Part shown: positions 1-8,363 of the stretch, piece by piece
Numbering within the stretch: the stretch's first letter is position 1
How the letters are laid out: each line of letters opens with the position of its first letter
Assembly: GCA_910579545.1 (NCBI GenBank)
Contig: CAJTVI010000006.1
Span: 1-64,000, forward strand
Length of the DNA: 64,000 bases
Reading direction: 5' to 3'
Origin: an uncultured Oscillospiraceae bacterium
GTDB lineage: Bacteria; Bacillota; Clostridia; Oscillospirales; Ruminococcaceae
Position numbers and translations under genes: made by a program
The notes under the pieces: model-generated
What the model saw: the letters and a program-made list of their open reading frames with translations, nothing else
What the model was told of the DNA's origin: nothing
Databases searched by the model: none

Positions 1-12
1 CATGCGTCTTTT

Positions 13-36
13 GGCAGGGGCCCATATGCCCCTGCC
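13..36. repeat. Short GC-rich inverted repeat
   Basis: GGCAGGGGC (13-21) and GCCCCTGCC (28-36) form a perfect 9-bp stem around a 6-nt loop. No T-run follows, so it is not an obvious terminator. The rest of positions 1-102 shows no gene. Confidence 0.4.
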
Positions 37-102
37 GGGGGATGCAGGGGGAGCGCAGAGGGGGAAGGCAAAAAGCCCTGCCCGCGGCTGCGCCCCAAAT
101 GC

Positions 103-177
103 GGCCCGTTGGTCAAGCGGTCAAGACGGCGGCCTCTCACGCCGCAAACGGGAGTTCGATTCTCCCACGGGTCACCA
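103..177 (+). tRNA. tRNA-Glu (anticodon CTC)
   Basis: Folds as a full cloverleaf. The acceptor stem GGCCCGT (103-109) pairs with ACGGGTC (167-173) with one G-U pair. The anticodon stem GCGGC/GCCGC encloses loop CTCTCAC, giving anticodon CTC. The T-arm contains GTTCGAT, and discriminator A plus CCA are encoded at 174-177. Confidence 0.93.
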
Positions 178-235
178 TTTTTTCTTTCAAATGGGTGCTG
201 TAAGGGTTCGTATGCCCGCCGCAGCGCCCCAGTAT

Positions 236-546
236 GCACCCTTAGCTCAGTTGGTAGGCCAAACAGGTTACACTTGAGCGAGGATGTGCAGAAACTCAAA
301 AACAGGATTGGACGCAGCAATGCGGAAAATCCTCATATGCACCCTTAGCTCAGTTGGTAGGCTATGTGTGGCAAGCTCAGGCAGAAATACCAACAACAAC
401 CGAATACTGGATTGGACGCAATATCGCAGAAAATCCAAGCGTGCACCCTTAGCTCAGTTGGTAGGCTATGTGTGGCAAGCTCAGGCAGAAATACCAACAA
501 CAACCGAATACTGGATTGGACGCAATATCGCAGAAAATCCAAGCGT
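236..546 (+). repeat. Three tandem ~104-bp units, each starting with a truncated tRNA-Lys 5' end
   Basis: Units start at 236, 339 and 443, and the intact tRNA-Lys starts at 547, so the spacing is 103, 104 and 104 bp. Each begins with the first ~22 nt of tRNA-Lys (GCACCCTTAGCTCAGTTGG plus TAG), then leaves the tRNA sequence. Units 2 and 3 are nearly identical. Unit 1 is diverged but keeps GGATTGGACGCA and GAAAATCC near its 3' end, which could pair as GGATT/AATCC. No copy has an anticodon arm or T-arm, so none can be a working tRNA. Possible origins are tandem duplication at the tRNA or repeated integration and excision. Confidence 0.85.
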
Positions 547-622
<76 letters not shown>

Positions 623-629
623 AACCCAT

Positions 630-677
630 ATAATCCGAACCGAATTTTCCCTGTGGGAGATGGGTTCGGATTATTTG
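630..677 (+). terminator. Intrinsic terminator after tRNA-Lys
   Basis: ATAATCCGAACC (630-641) pairs perfectly with GGTTCGGATTAT (663-674), with a smaller TCCC/GGGA hairpin inside the loop, followed by TTGTTTCTC. It may also end leftward transcripts from the BREX operon. Positions 678-857 show nothing else. Confidence 0.7.
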
Positions 678-857
678 TTTCTCTTGGTAGATATGAGGAA
701 ACCTATTTTCGGAACGGGGTGAAGCGGAGGCGGTAGTGTCAAGGGTTATGCGCAAATATGGCTGCCGGTCTTGTTATGATGGTGATTCTTCAAGGTTTGT
801 CCCTGCCTGCTTTTACAAGGCATAAGGAGGCCCACAAAAACCGGCAAATGTTTTGAT

Positions 858-1754
858 TTATCCTTCACCGACAGGCCCGATGATTTCCTTGATACTCTCC
901 AGCGGCTGCTCAAGTTTACCAATAGAAGATAGCGTAACCGACACTACAACACCCGTATCCGTGCCGTCCCCATCCGGCACGGATACAATTTTGCCGCACC
1001 GAAGGCCAGGGTCATTCGTGCGGAAAAGCCTGGTTTTGCCGCTGCCCAGCAAGGATACCCGGCAAAGGCAGACCATTTCTGTCGGGGCGGGTGATGCTGG
1101 TTTTCCGCACAGGGCAGACGCTTCGGAGGGATCAAATGCTCCTTTTTTGCACGGCTCATCAGCCCCGTCCAGTGTGTCACACGCTCCATCAGCCTCAGGC
1201 CCGGAAAATTTTGCCGCGGCTTCTCTTGCGCGGCGCAATGCATCGTGGTATTCCTGCCGGGTCTCATAATTCTCCGGCTCAACGCCAAATTCGCTGCCAT
1301 CCTCGCAGTTGAGCCGCCACGCATATCGGTTGTCGATGGTTTGGTTATAGGTTCGGTAAAGCAGTGTATCATCTGTGTACGTGGGCAATTTTTTTGCTTC
1401 TTCTTCCCTTTGCATTGCCTTCACTGCGCGCAGCAGGCCGAATAACGCGCCAAACGACACCATCTCACTGGTAAACGTGGAGCGCCGGTACCAGCTGTTC
1501 GGCCGGAACATACTGATCCAGTCGCGGAACATCAGATATTTAAGGTGCCAGCTGTGAAATGCCCAGTTGGATTTGAGAAATTCTATTGCCCTGCCCTTTG
1601 CATAAGCGCGCATGGCCTGATATTTGGTGATGGAGCTCATTACAGTGGCCCCCAAAAAGCCGGTTACAGCCTCTATGATGGCCCCTATATATGATTCAGC
1701 AATATTGTTCTGACTGGAGTTTTTTCGGTAAGTTTTCCCGCGCCTTCTGCCCAT
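858..1754 (-). CDS. Unknown 298-residue protein coupled to brxL
   Basis: I do not recognise a named family. The N-terminus is basic (MGRRRGKTYRK) and is followed by a moderately hydrophobic, aromatic-rich helical part (about 20-110) that may be membrane-associated. A middle part has YAWRLNCEDG and a GVEPENYETRQEY stretch, a Cys-rich linker follows, and the C-terminal ~70 residues look like a small beta-rich domain (RVSLLGSGKTRLFRTND, then VGK/VVSV-type strands). ATG 1754 was chosen over ATG 1760 because AAGGAGG lies 8 nt before it and only 2 nt before 1760. The SD overlaps brxL's TAA stop (1768-1770), so this gene is expected to be translated from the BREX mRNA. Its role in defence is inferred from position alone. 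Confidence 0.75.
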   Translation of the reverse strand: MGRRRGKTYRKNSSQNNIAESYIGAIIEAVTGFLGATVMSSITKYQAMRAYAKGRAIEFLKSNWAFHSWHLKYLMFRDWISMFRPNSWYRRSTFTSEMVSFGALFGLLRAVKAMQREEEAKKLPTYTDDTLLYRTYNQTIDNRYAWRLNCEDGSEFGVEPENYETRQEYHDALRRAREAAAKFSGPEADGACDTLDGADEPCKKGAFDPSEASALCGKPASPAPTEMVCLCRVSLLGSGKTRLFRTNDPGLRCGKIVSVPDGDGTDTGVVVSVTLSSIGKLEQPLESIKEIIGPVGEG

Positions 1755-1767
1755 CCCCATGCCCTCC

Positions 1768-3840
1768 TTATTCTACCCCCAGCGCTTTGAAAACAGCATC
1801 CTCCGCGCTTTGGTAAAAAATCAGGCTGAAACAGCCAATCAACTCAGAGGGTACCGCCGCAAGGTCGGCTGCCGAGGTGATGGGCAGCAACACCTTTTTT
1901 GCCCCGCTGTCCAGGCAGGCCTGCAGCGTGTTGGCAAGCCCCTCCACCTTTAGGATGGTACCCGCAATGCTGACGTCGCCTAAAACGGCCAGGCCGCTGA
2001 CCGTGGGCTTGCCCATGGCAACCGAGGCCAGGGCGATCAGGGTGGGCAGCGCCAGGGCCTGCGCCGGGCCGATGCCCTGCAGGTCCTGATAGTTGACGAT
2101 GTAATCTCTGGTTGTGGTGCTGATTTTTCCGCTGATGCGGTTTGCGTTTGCCTTCAGGTAGTGAAAGGCCGTGTCCGCTGCTTCCTTGCTTTGGCCGCTG
2201 GCCTGCAGGCCGGTGCGGGTAAATTTTCCGCTGCCGGGCAGCATCTGAGACTCCAGCCGGAACACCCCCAGCATACCGGTTTTGCCCTGCGAGATGGTGT
2301 ATATCTGCCCGGGGCTGCACATCCCCTCCGGGATCAGCCTGCCGCTGCTTTGCTCCGGCACCGGAACATACCGCTCCTCAAAGCTGTCCAGGTCAATGTA
2401 AGAAAAATTGACCTCGTAAAACTCCATGCCGCCCAATTTTTTGAGCTGCTCCTTGACCCGGCGGCGCATTTCCAGCGCAAACACCAGAATCTCCTCCAGC
2501 TGCTGCTTTGTATACTCTCCATCCGGGTACAAAAGCTTTACAAACCCGCCCACGGTCTTGCGCACAGCAATGGTATCCCGCTGGTTGAGGGCCTTGCCCA
2601 GACGGAAAAATTTGTCCAGCGCATCACCCTGCTGTTCCTTGCGCAGCTCACGGATGAATTCCGACAGGTAATCGGTGATAAAGCCAAGGTCGTTGGTAAA
2701 ATGCTCCGGCCGGAATTTTGGTACCTCCCAACCAGGGATGTAGCAGTGCAGCCGGTCCAAAAAGGCCGTATCAGTGCCCATTTCGGGCGGGAAGGGGTCA
2801 AACAAGCTGGAGGCCTTGAGCAGTACGTCCACGCTCTGGTTGATGTTGCCTACAAACACCATCGAGGCACTGGCGGCCTTTTCCTCCTTGCCGCGCGCAA
2901 AAGAACCGGACGCCATATAGTCCTTCATGATCTGCACGCCGTCTTTGTCCTTAAAGCTGATGCCCGCCACCTCGTCAAAGGCGACGCAGTCCCACAGGCC
3001 CACCAGCCCCACCGTGCGGCGGGCCATATTGTAAAACAGGTTTGCTACGGTGGTCTGTCCGCCGGACACCAAAATGCTGTTTGGTGAAATTTCCTTGTAA
3101 ATATGGGATTTGCCGGTGCTGCGGGGCCCCAGTTCACAGAGATTAAAGTTGTTTTCCACCAGCGGAAGCATCCGCGCCAGCAGCAGCCACTGCTCCCGGC
3201 GGGTCAGTTTGTCCGGCTCCATGCCCACCGACCGCAGCAGCAGCCGGACCCATTCCTCCTGCGTAAACGCCTTGCGGCCCTGTTTTAGCTCCTCAAGGTC
3301 CACATGGGGCATCTGCACCGGGGTCAGCTTGTTGATCTGGATCGGAGAGCCAGTCCGCTCCTCCTCCAGATACTCATACCCGAGCTGGACGATGCACCAG
3401 ATGCCGCCGCAGAGCAGCCGGTCGAATCGGGTGGGATACTCCTCCGGCACCGGGATGCCCCGGACGCCGAGGTTGGAAAACTCGGCCTCGTAGCGGTCGG
3501 TTTTTATGTTCAGGCTCACGGTGATCTTGTCGATGATGGTATAACTCCCGCGCTGGCGCAGCAGCGAGAGGGTCTTCTGTGCCTCGTCCGGCCGGACATA
3601 GTTTTCGGCCAGGATGCGCTTGACTGTCTCCAGCCCTTCGGCCACCACCGTTTCGTCCTCCGAACCGCAATACTGCCCCAACAAAAACTCCAGCACATAA
3701 ACCGGGACGTTGGCGCCCTCCTTGATCTTTTTTGTCAGGTCCTTGCGCACGATACGCCCGCCAAACACCTGCCGCAGCTTCTGGTTGAACTCGCTGCCCG
3801 GGTCACCAGCCGGGACGTTTTGCAGTTGTACCTCCATCAT
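1768..3840 (-). CDS. brxL: BrxL, BREX AAA+/Lon-like protein
   Basis: 690 residues. BrxL is the AAA+ ring protein of type 1 BREX with a Lon-like C-terminal domain. An ATP-binding loop GPRSTGKSH lies near residue 245, with AFDEVAGI as the Walker B region. The C-terminal part (about 560-690) follows the Lon fold (GIGPAQALALPTLIAL, then SIAGTILKVEGL). Where Lon has the catalytic Ser in GPSAG this protein has GPAQA, and where Lon has the Lys in GLKEK it has GLANT, so peptidase activity looks lost. ATG 3840 is chosen because AGGGG sits 6 nt upstream; a TTG at 3858 lies inside pglZ's end. It follows pglZ directly and precedes the 298-residue gene. Confidence 0.93.
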   Translation of the reverse strand: MMEVQLQNVPAGDPGSEFNQKLRQVFGGRIVRKDLTKKIKEGANVPVYVLEFLLGQYCGSEDETVVAEGLETVKRILAENYVRPDEAQKTLSLLRQRGSYTIIDKITVSLNIKTDRYEAEFSNLGVRGIPVPEEYPTRFDRLLCGGIWCIVQLGYEYLEEERTGSPIQINKLTPVQMPHVDLEELKQGRKAFTQEEWVRLLLRSVGMEPDKLTRREQWLLLARMLPLVENNFNLCELGPRSTGKSHIYKEISPNSILVSGGQTTVANLFYNMARRTVGLVGLWDCVAFDEVAGISFKDKDGVQIMKDYMASGSFARGKEEKAASASMVFVGNINQSVDVLLKASSLFDPFPPEMGTDTAFLDRLHCYIPGWEVPKFRPEHFTNDLGFITDYLSEFIRELRKEQQGDALDKFFRLGKALNQRDTIAVRKTVGGFVKLLYPDGEYTKQQLEEILVFALEMRRRVKEQLKKLGGMEFYEVNFSYIDLDSFEERYVPVPEQSSGRLIPEGMCSPGQIYTISQGKTGMLGVFRLESQMLPGSGKFTRTGLQASGQSKEAADTAFHYLKANANRISGKISTTTRDYIVNYQDLQGIGPAQALALPTLIALASVAMGKPTVSGLAVLGDVSIAGTILKVEGLANTLQACLDSGAKKVLLPITSAADLAAVPSELIGCFSLIFYQSAEDAVFKALGVE

Positions 3841-3854
3841 AGATCGCCCCTTTT

Positions 3855-6374
3855 TCAAAATCCAAAGTCATCCGCAAATGGGATGTCGATCACAACCTCC
3901 CGCCGGGATACCTCCAGCCCGGTCTGCTCCTCCCGCACCACAAGGTAATACCGCTGCCCGCGGTTGTACGGCTGGTTTTTCAGTGCAAATCGCAGCCGGA
4001 ATACCCGCTTTGCGGTGTCCGGGTCGGTGCGGTCGGCGCAGCAAACCGCCTCGCTGCTCACCCTGCCGCCCGCGGCGTCCACAAAGCATACCCGGTAAAC
4101 GGCCGCCTTTACCAGTTCGCCCACCGGCTGGCGCTGTACAAAATCCAGCACCGTGATCAGGTTGGTGATCCGGTCCGCCCGGCTGGCAAGCTCGATCTGG
4201 GCGGGGGCAGTTTCGCAGCGGCGCTTTTCGGTGCGTACCTCCAGCACCGGCAGCAGCATCTCCTGGGGCGAGGCCCCGCCATGCACGTAGTTCTGCCCGC
4301 CGCCCGGCAGCTTAAAAATATCCCCGCCCACCGGGCAGCAAACAAACCGCGCGTCCCCGCTGCCTAAAAACGGCCCCAGCGGCAGCGAAAGTACCCCCTC
4401 GGTCCGGGGCGGGCGATCGGCAATCAGATACCGCTTGGCAGCAAGCTGTACGCTGCCTGCCCCGTCAATCTTGTCGCTCTCGCCAAGCGGGCTGCGCCGG
4501 TACAAAAAGCCGTGGTCGGCGGTGATCACAAAATGGCTGGTGTTGGCGCTGGTGGTAAGCCGGCGGATCAGCCTGGCAATCTCCTCCACCGCCTCCTCAC
4601 AGGCAAAAAAAACCTCGTTTTCGGTGGTTGGCTGGTCGCCCCGGGCGTCGATCTGGTTGTGGTATACATACACCACCTCCTGCCCGGCAAACACCTCGCG
4701 CAGGGCCTCTTTGCCCATTGCTTTCAGCGCGTCGTACTGCACGCACCGGCTTTTGGGGGCCTGCCGCTGCAAAACCGCCTGCCGCTCCTTCAGGCTGGCG
4801 CAGGGCGCACCGTCCGCAAGCACCCGGCCGTTGTCGGCCAGCTGCAGCTGGCGGTGGGGCAAAAGCGCCGCCATGCCCAGCTGGGTGTAGGAGGGCAGCA
4901 CCGACAGCATAAACCCAAGCCGCGCGGTGCATTTTTCGTCCGCGGCCAGCCGCTCATACAGGCTGTGGCAGGTCTCGTACCGCAGCGCGTCCGAAACGAT
5001 CACCACCACCCGCGCCCCGGCAGGCTGTACAAACCGGGCGTAAAACTCCTGTTGGCGCGGCAGCCGGTCCCCGGTCAGCCCTTCGGCCAGAGCCCCGCTC
5101 CAACTGGCCAGCGCCGGCGCGAGCCAGTCGCCGGCATAGACCCGTTCCGCCAGCTGCCGCAGTTCTGCAAAGGGGAGCGCGTCCTCCAGCTGGTCGCAAT
5201 ACAGGGTAAAGTGACGGTAATATTGGTCGTTCAGGTAGGCGGCGTCGGCATAGCGGGCGGCCAGCTGCTCCAGGCTGCCCGCAAAGGGCTTTATGTCCGG
5301 CCGCAGCAGGCCCCAGGCGTTTTCCAGCGCAAGGTATTCGGTGCGGCGCGCCGCGCCAAAATGGGTGTGCCGGCGCTGGCGGCATAGTTCCGGGATGCTG
5401 CACCGGCCCAGCATCGCGCCCAGGTCTTCAGCCAGCAGCCGGCCGGCCGCCCAGCCAATCAGCAGCTCCTCCACCTCGGCAAACACCTGGCAGCCCAGCA
5501 GACAGGCCGCCGGCAGCTGGGGCAGCAGAGCATCCGCATGCAGCTGCCGCGCCGCCCAGCCGGCCAGCGCATCGTACTGCTCGCCATACACCCGGCTGTT
5601 CATCAGCTGCTCCAAAAAGGCCACCACGCTGCCCGCCCGACCCAGCAGCAGGGGCTGCCATGCCGCCGGCAGCGCCTCCTGCGCGGTTTGGGCAAAGGCG
5701 GTAACAAACAGCGCCATGGCAAACCTTTCCAGCGTGGGCTCGGCCTCCTGGTAGCCAAATATAGCCTCGGCCTGCCGCCAAAAGGCCGGCATCAGGCCGA
5801 ACTGCTCCAGCTGGGCCAGGGTGCGGTTTTCGTCCGCGGCCAGCGATGGTTCCAGCACTGCGCAGCGCACCACCGCCTCAAACGAGGCGGTTTTGTTTTT
5901 GCACAGGGCGCCCATCAACGCGGTTTCGATGCTGGCGCGGCTCCAGTGCTCCGGCCGCAGGGCGTAAAAACGCTGGGTGCGTTCCTTGCTTGCAAAAAAT
6001 CGGATGTACTGCCGCAGCACCGGCTTGCACAGCTCGTCCATGCCAAGGTCCAGCGCCAGCAGCGAGGCGCGGTCGGCAAAAAACTCGCGGGAATACCGCA
6101 GGGTGTCGGCCAGGTGGTCCTCCCGCAGGGCGGGCTTGGCAAAGGGCGCGTAGATCAGGTAACTGGTGTTTGGGTCTACGCACTCCAAAAAATATTTGGT
6201 GTATAGCTGCCGGCCGGGCTCAAGCCGCAAAAGGCTGGCATTTTGCAGCGCCAGCGCGTCAACATCCTCGGCAAATTCCGCGTCGGCGTCATACCAGAAC
6301 ACCAGGCGGCGGGTATCGCCGCAAAATTCGGCGTTGAGGCGGTCGGCAATTTGGGAGAGATTCAGGTCGGGCAT
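3855..6374 (-). CDS. pglZ: PglZ, alkaline-phosphatase-superfamily BREX protein
   Basis: 839 residues, the usual size. PglZ is a core BREX protein with an alkaline-phosphatase-like fold. The metal-site motifs are visible: VVIVSDALRYE near residue 455, VYHNQIDARGDQ near 575 and HFVITADHGFLYR near 613. The N-terminal half is helical without clear motifs. AAGGGAAG lies about 9 nt before ATG 6374, and the gene starts 23 nt behind the second pglX part. Its end touches the start of brxL. Composition is high GC like its neighbours, unlike the insert in pglX. Confidence 0.95.
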   Translation of the reverse strand: MPDLNLSQIADRLNAEFCGDTRRLVFWYDADAEFAEDVDALALQNASLLRLEPGRQLYTKYFLECVDPNTSYLIYAPFAKPALREDHLADTLRYSREFFADRASLLALDLGMDELCKPVLRQYIRFFASKERTQRFYALRPEHWSRASIETALMGALCKNKTASFEAVVRCAVLEPSLAADENRTLAQLEQFGLMPAFWRQAEAIFGYQEAEPTLERFAMALFVTAFAQTAQEALPAAWQPLLLGRAGSVVAFLEQLMNSRVYGEQYDALAGWAARQLHADALLPQLPAACLLGCQVFAEVEELLIGWAAGRLLAEDLGAMLGRCSIPELCRQRRHTHFGAARRTEYLALENAWGLLRPDIKPFAGSLEQLAARYADAAYLNDQYYRHFTLYCDQLEDALPFAELRQLAERVYAGDWLAPALASWSGALAEGLTGDRLPRQQEFYARFVQPAGARVVVIVSDALRYETCHSLYERLAADEKCTARLGFMLSVLPSYTQLGMAALLPHRQLQLADNGRVLADGAPCASLKERQAVLQRQAPKSRCVQYDALKAMGKEALREVFAGQEVVYVYHNQIDARGDQPTTENEVFFACEEAVEEIARLIRRLTTSANTSHFVITADHGFLYRRSPLGESDKIDGAGSVQLAAKRYLIADRPPRTEGVLSLPLGPFLGSGDARFVCCPVGGDIFKLPGGGQNYVHGGASPQEMLLPVLEVRTEKRRCETAPAQIELASRADRITNLITVLDFVQRQPVGELVKAAVYRVCFVDAAGGRVSSEAVCCADRTDPDTAKRVFRLRFALKNQPYNRGQRYYLVVREEQTGLEVSRREVVIDIPFADDFGF

Positions 6375-6397
6375 GGGTACACTTCCCTTACAGCGTG

Positions 6398-7372
6398 TTA
6401 CTTGATGGCTGCCAAAATTTCAAGGCTGCGGCCGTCCGGCCCGGTCTGCACCTTTTGATAGTTGACCTTGACCCCATCGTCCAGGTCGATGTCGATGCGG
6501 GAGAGGGCCAGATGGGCGATCTTTGCGTCATATTCCCGGCATTCCTTTAACTGCTTTTGCAGCTTGGCAAGCCGTTTTTGGGCCGCGGCGGCCTCGCGGG
6601 GGGCGCCGGGGGCGTCCATCACTTCCTGCATCCGCGCAATCTCGCGCTCGTATATCCGCTGGATGCGGTGCAGGTACTCCACCCGCACATGGCCGATGGT
6701 GTCGGCGTTCCAGCGATGCATGTACACCAGCGCCTTAAAGCCGTTCTGTTTGCCGCTGTCGAACAGCCAATAGATGGGGCGCTTTTGGTAGGTTTTGATG
6801 TGGTCCCGGATAAAGTCGGTCAAAAAATAATGGCGGATCACCTCCCGGCTGGTCTTGCCCTTGCCGCCCAGCGCGGCCGCAATAAAGGCGAGGTTTTCCT
6901 CCAGCGTTTCCTCCCCATACACCACCCGCACAAATTCGGCCAGCCGGCCCACAAGATCATCGGGGAAATAGGCCTCATCGGTGATGGGGATACAATTGTC
7001 CTCATCAGGCAGGAAGGTTTTATATTTGCCGGCGTCCCACTGCCCGCCGGCAAAGGCAAGTCCCTCCATGTCCAGCGAGTAGCGGCCCAGCATGCAGCCC
7101 ACCGCATACGAAAGCAGCGAGATGATCTCGTCCCGCAGGGTACGCACATAGGCGCTGCCCCGCATGGATTCGGGCACCTCTTCTTTGGTGGTAAAAATGC
7201 GGTGTACCGTAACATCCCGGTCGGCTACTTCGGGGGTCAGCTCGTCCTGCAAACCATAGATTTCAATAAAAATGCGGTTGAGCTCCTCCTCGTTGGCCTT
7301 GAGCTGCAAAAAACGCTGTTCGCATTCGGCCTGGTAGGTGGAGAATCTGTCAGAGATCAACGCAGACATCAT
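6398..7372 (-). CDS. pglX: C-terminal part of split PglX (separate polypeptide)
   Basis: About 324 residues. The sequence ALISDRFSTYQAECEQRF, then LKANEEELNRIFIEIYGLQDELTPEV and LSYAVGCMLGRYSLDMEGLA, is what normally follows the motif SWDFxxHPL in full-length type 1 PglX. Here it is a separate reading frame with its own start. ATG 7372 (or 7369) lies 2 nt behind the stop of the 90-residue gene, whose last codons (AGAAAGG) supply the SD, so translation is probably coupled. It ends 23 nt before pglZ. The frame is intact and high-GC, so I call it a gene rather than a dead fragment; whether it reassembles with the N-terminal part is untested. Confidence 0.85.
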   Translation of the reverse strand: MMSALISDRFSTYQAECEQRFLQLKANEEELNRIFIEIYGLQDELTPEVADRDVTVHRIFTTKEEVPESMRGSAYVRTLRDEIISLLSYAVGCMLGRYSLDMEGLAFAGGQWDAGKYKTFLPDEDNCIPITDEAYFPDDLVGRLAEFVRVVYGEETLEENLAFIAAALGGKGKTSREVIRHYFLTDFIRDHIKTYQKRPIYWLFDSGKQNGFKALVYMHRWNADTIGHVRVEYLHRIQRIYEREIARMQEVMDAPGAPREAAAAQKRLAKLQKQLKECREYDAKIAHLALSRIDIDLDDGVKVNYQKVQTGPDGRSLEILAAIK

Positions 7373-7374
7373 TA

Positions 7375-7647
7375 CTACCTTTCTTTTTGATAAGAAATCA
7401 TATAGCAGTACAGGCAACCGTCTACATGACTTATGCTAAATTTAGAAATATAGTTGAATTCTGCAAGTAGGTTCTGAATATCTTTCACCAGATGAATCGC
7501 CTTATCCTCATCCAGCAAATGGTTAAATTTGATAATTTGTTTTTCTGTATCAATGCACATACCCGTATCATTTACCATTGGATTGTTTGTTGATTTTCCG
7601 AAACGGCCACCAAGACTTTCGATTTTCTGACGAAGTTCATTTTCCAT
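7375..7647 (-). CDS. Unknown 90-residue protein inserted in pglX
   Basis: Small soluble-looking protein, no family recognised. It begins MENELRQKIESLGGRFGKS and ends with a segment containing two close Cys (GCLYCYM). The start is secure: AAAAGGAG lies 8 nt upstream of ATG. It is AT-rich against the pglX parts on both sides and is immediately upstream of the C-terminal pglX gene, with which it is probably translationally coupled. A 13-residue acidic/hydrophobic stretch (HLLDEDKAIHLVK) could form an amphipathic helix. The function is unknown; candidates are a BREX accessory protein or passenger DNA. Confidence 0.75.
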   Translation of the reverse strand: MENELRQKIESLGGRFGKSTNNPMVNDTGMCIDTEKQIIKFNHLLDEDKAIHLVKDIQNLLAEFNYISKFSISHVDGCLYCYMISYQKER

Positions 7648-7846
7648 TTCGATTACTCCTTTTCATTTATTTAAGAGGTTCGGAAGTGTGGGCATCTGAA
7701 ATCAGGATTTCTCCCTCCATTTTAATAATCGCAAGATAAAAAAGTAATAAATTTAATGATTTCGCGCTGCTATTTTCTATGCTGTACGCCTTAAGTTATC
7801 GGTTTTTACTAAAGTCCTATTTCTTATCATAAAGACTGGATTCGTG
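7648..7846 (-). other. AT-rich spacer inside the pglX insert
   Basis: About 200 bp between the two inserted genes. It contains a short open stretch ending at 7667 with an ATG at 7720 (17 codons, MEGEILISDAHTSEPLK). This could be a leader peptide or the remnant of a longer gene. No clear terminator or promoter is visible. Confidence 0.35.
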
Positions 7847-8335
7847 TTACTCAATGAATAACAGTTTTTCGATTTCAGAAATACTTTGCTTTGATTGACA
7901 AGAATGTATTTCACCCATCGAGTCAACTGAATAACAAATCAACTTTTTCTTTTTATTTTGTATGTTAAGATTTTGCAGAGCATCTCTAAGTGTTTCATGG
8001 GTTAACAAAAAGTGTTGACTGTCTGATGGGTGAAGTATAACAGGAAAGTCTTTTTGCTCTATTTCTGATATGTTATCCGCATATGCAGGAATAGCATAAT
8101 AGGTTTTATTGATATACAATCCCCATTGTTCTAATTGTACTACTACATTCCCCGCATTTGTAACATTGAATGAAAGAACATTATAGGCTTTATCCGAATG
8201 AATATTTTTAATTTTCAGTGTAACATTAACTGACATTTTTAGCTTTCTTCTAAATTGAGTGTGCGTTTGATATAAAGCTACGATAACGGCAGCGGTAGTC
8301 GAAATAGCGCCCAAGGCATCCCAAAACTGACACAT
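7847..8335 (-). CDS. Unknown 162-residue membrane-anchored protein inserted in pglX
   Basis: The N-terminus holds one likely transmembrane helix (about residues 6-23: ALGAISTTAAVIVALYQ), a basic stop (RRKLK), then a soluble beta-rich domain with a VTNAGNVVVQLEQWGLYI motif resembling Ig-like domains of many unnamed phage and defence-island proteins. ATG 8335 is supported by AAGGAG 7 nt upstream; an earlier in-frame ATG at 8479 overlaps pglX and has no SD. It starts 28 nt after the stop of the pglX N-terminal part and is AT-rich. The role is unknown; membrane anchoring beside BREX invites an accessory or abortive-infection idea, which is inference. Confidence 0.72.
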   Translation of the reverse strand: MCQFWDALGAISTTAAVIVALYQTHTQFRRKLKMSVNVTLKIKNIHSDKAYNVLSFNVTNAGNVVVQLEQWGLYINKTYYAIPAYADNISEIEQKDFPVILHPSDSQHFLLTHETLRDALQNLNIQNKKKKLICYSVDSMGEIHSCQSKQSISEIEKLLFIE

Positions 8336-8363
8336 ACTCTTGCTCCTTACATTGTTGTTAATA

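Noticed and set aside
236..546. CRISPR array at the tRNA-Lys repeats
   Set aside because: Units are ~104 bp with near-identical interiors and tRNA-derived starts; there are no short repeats with unique spacers.
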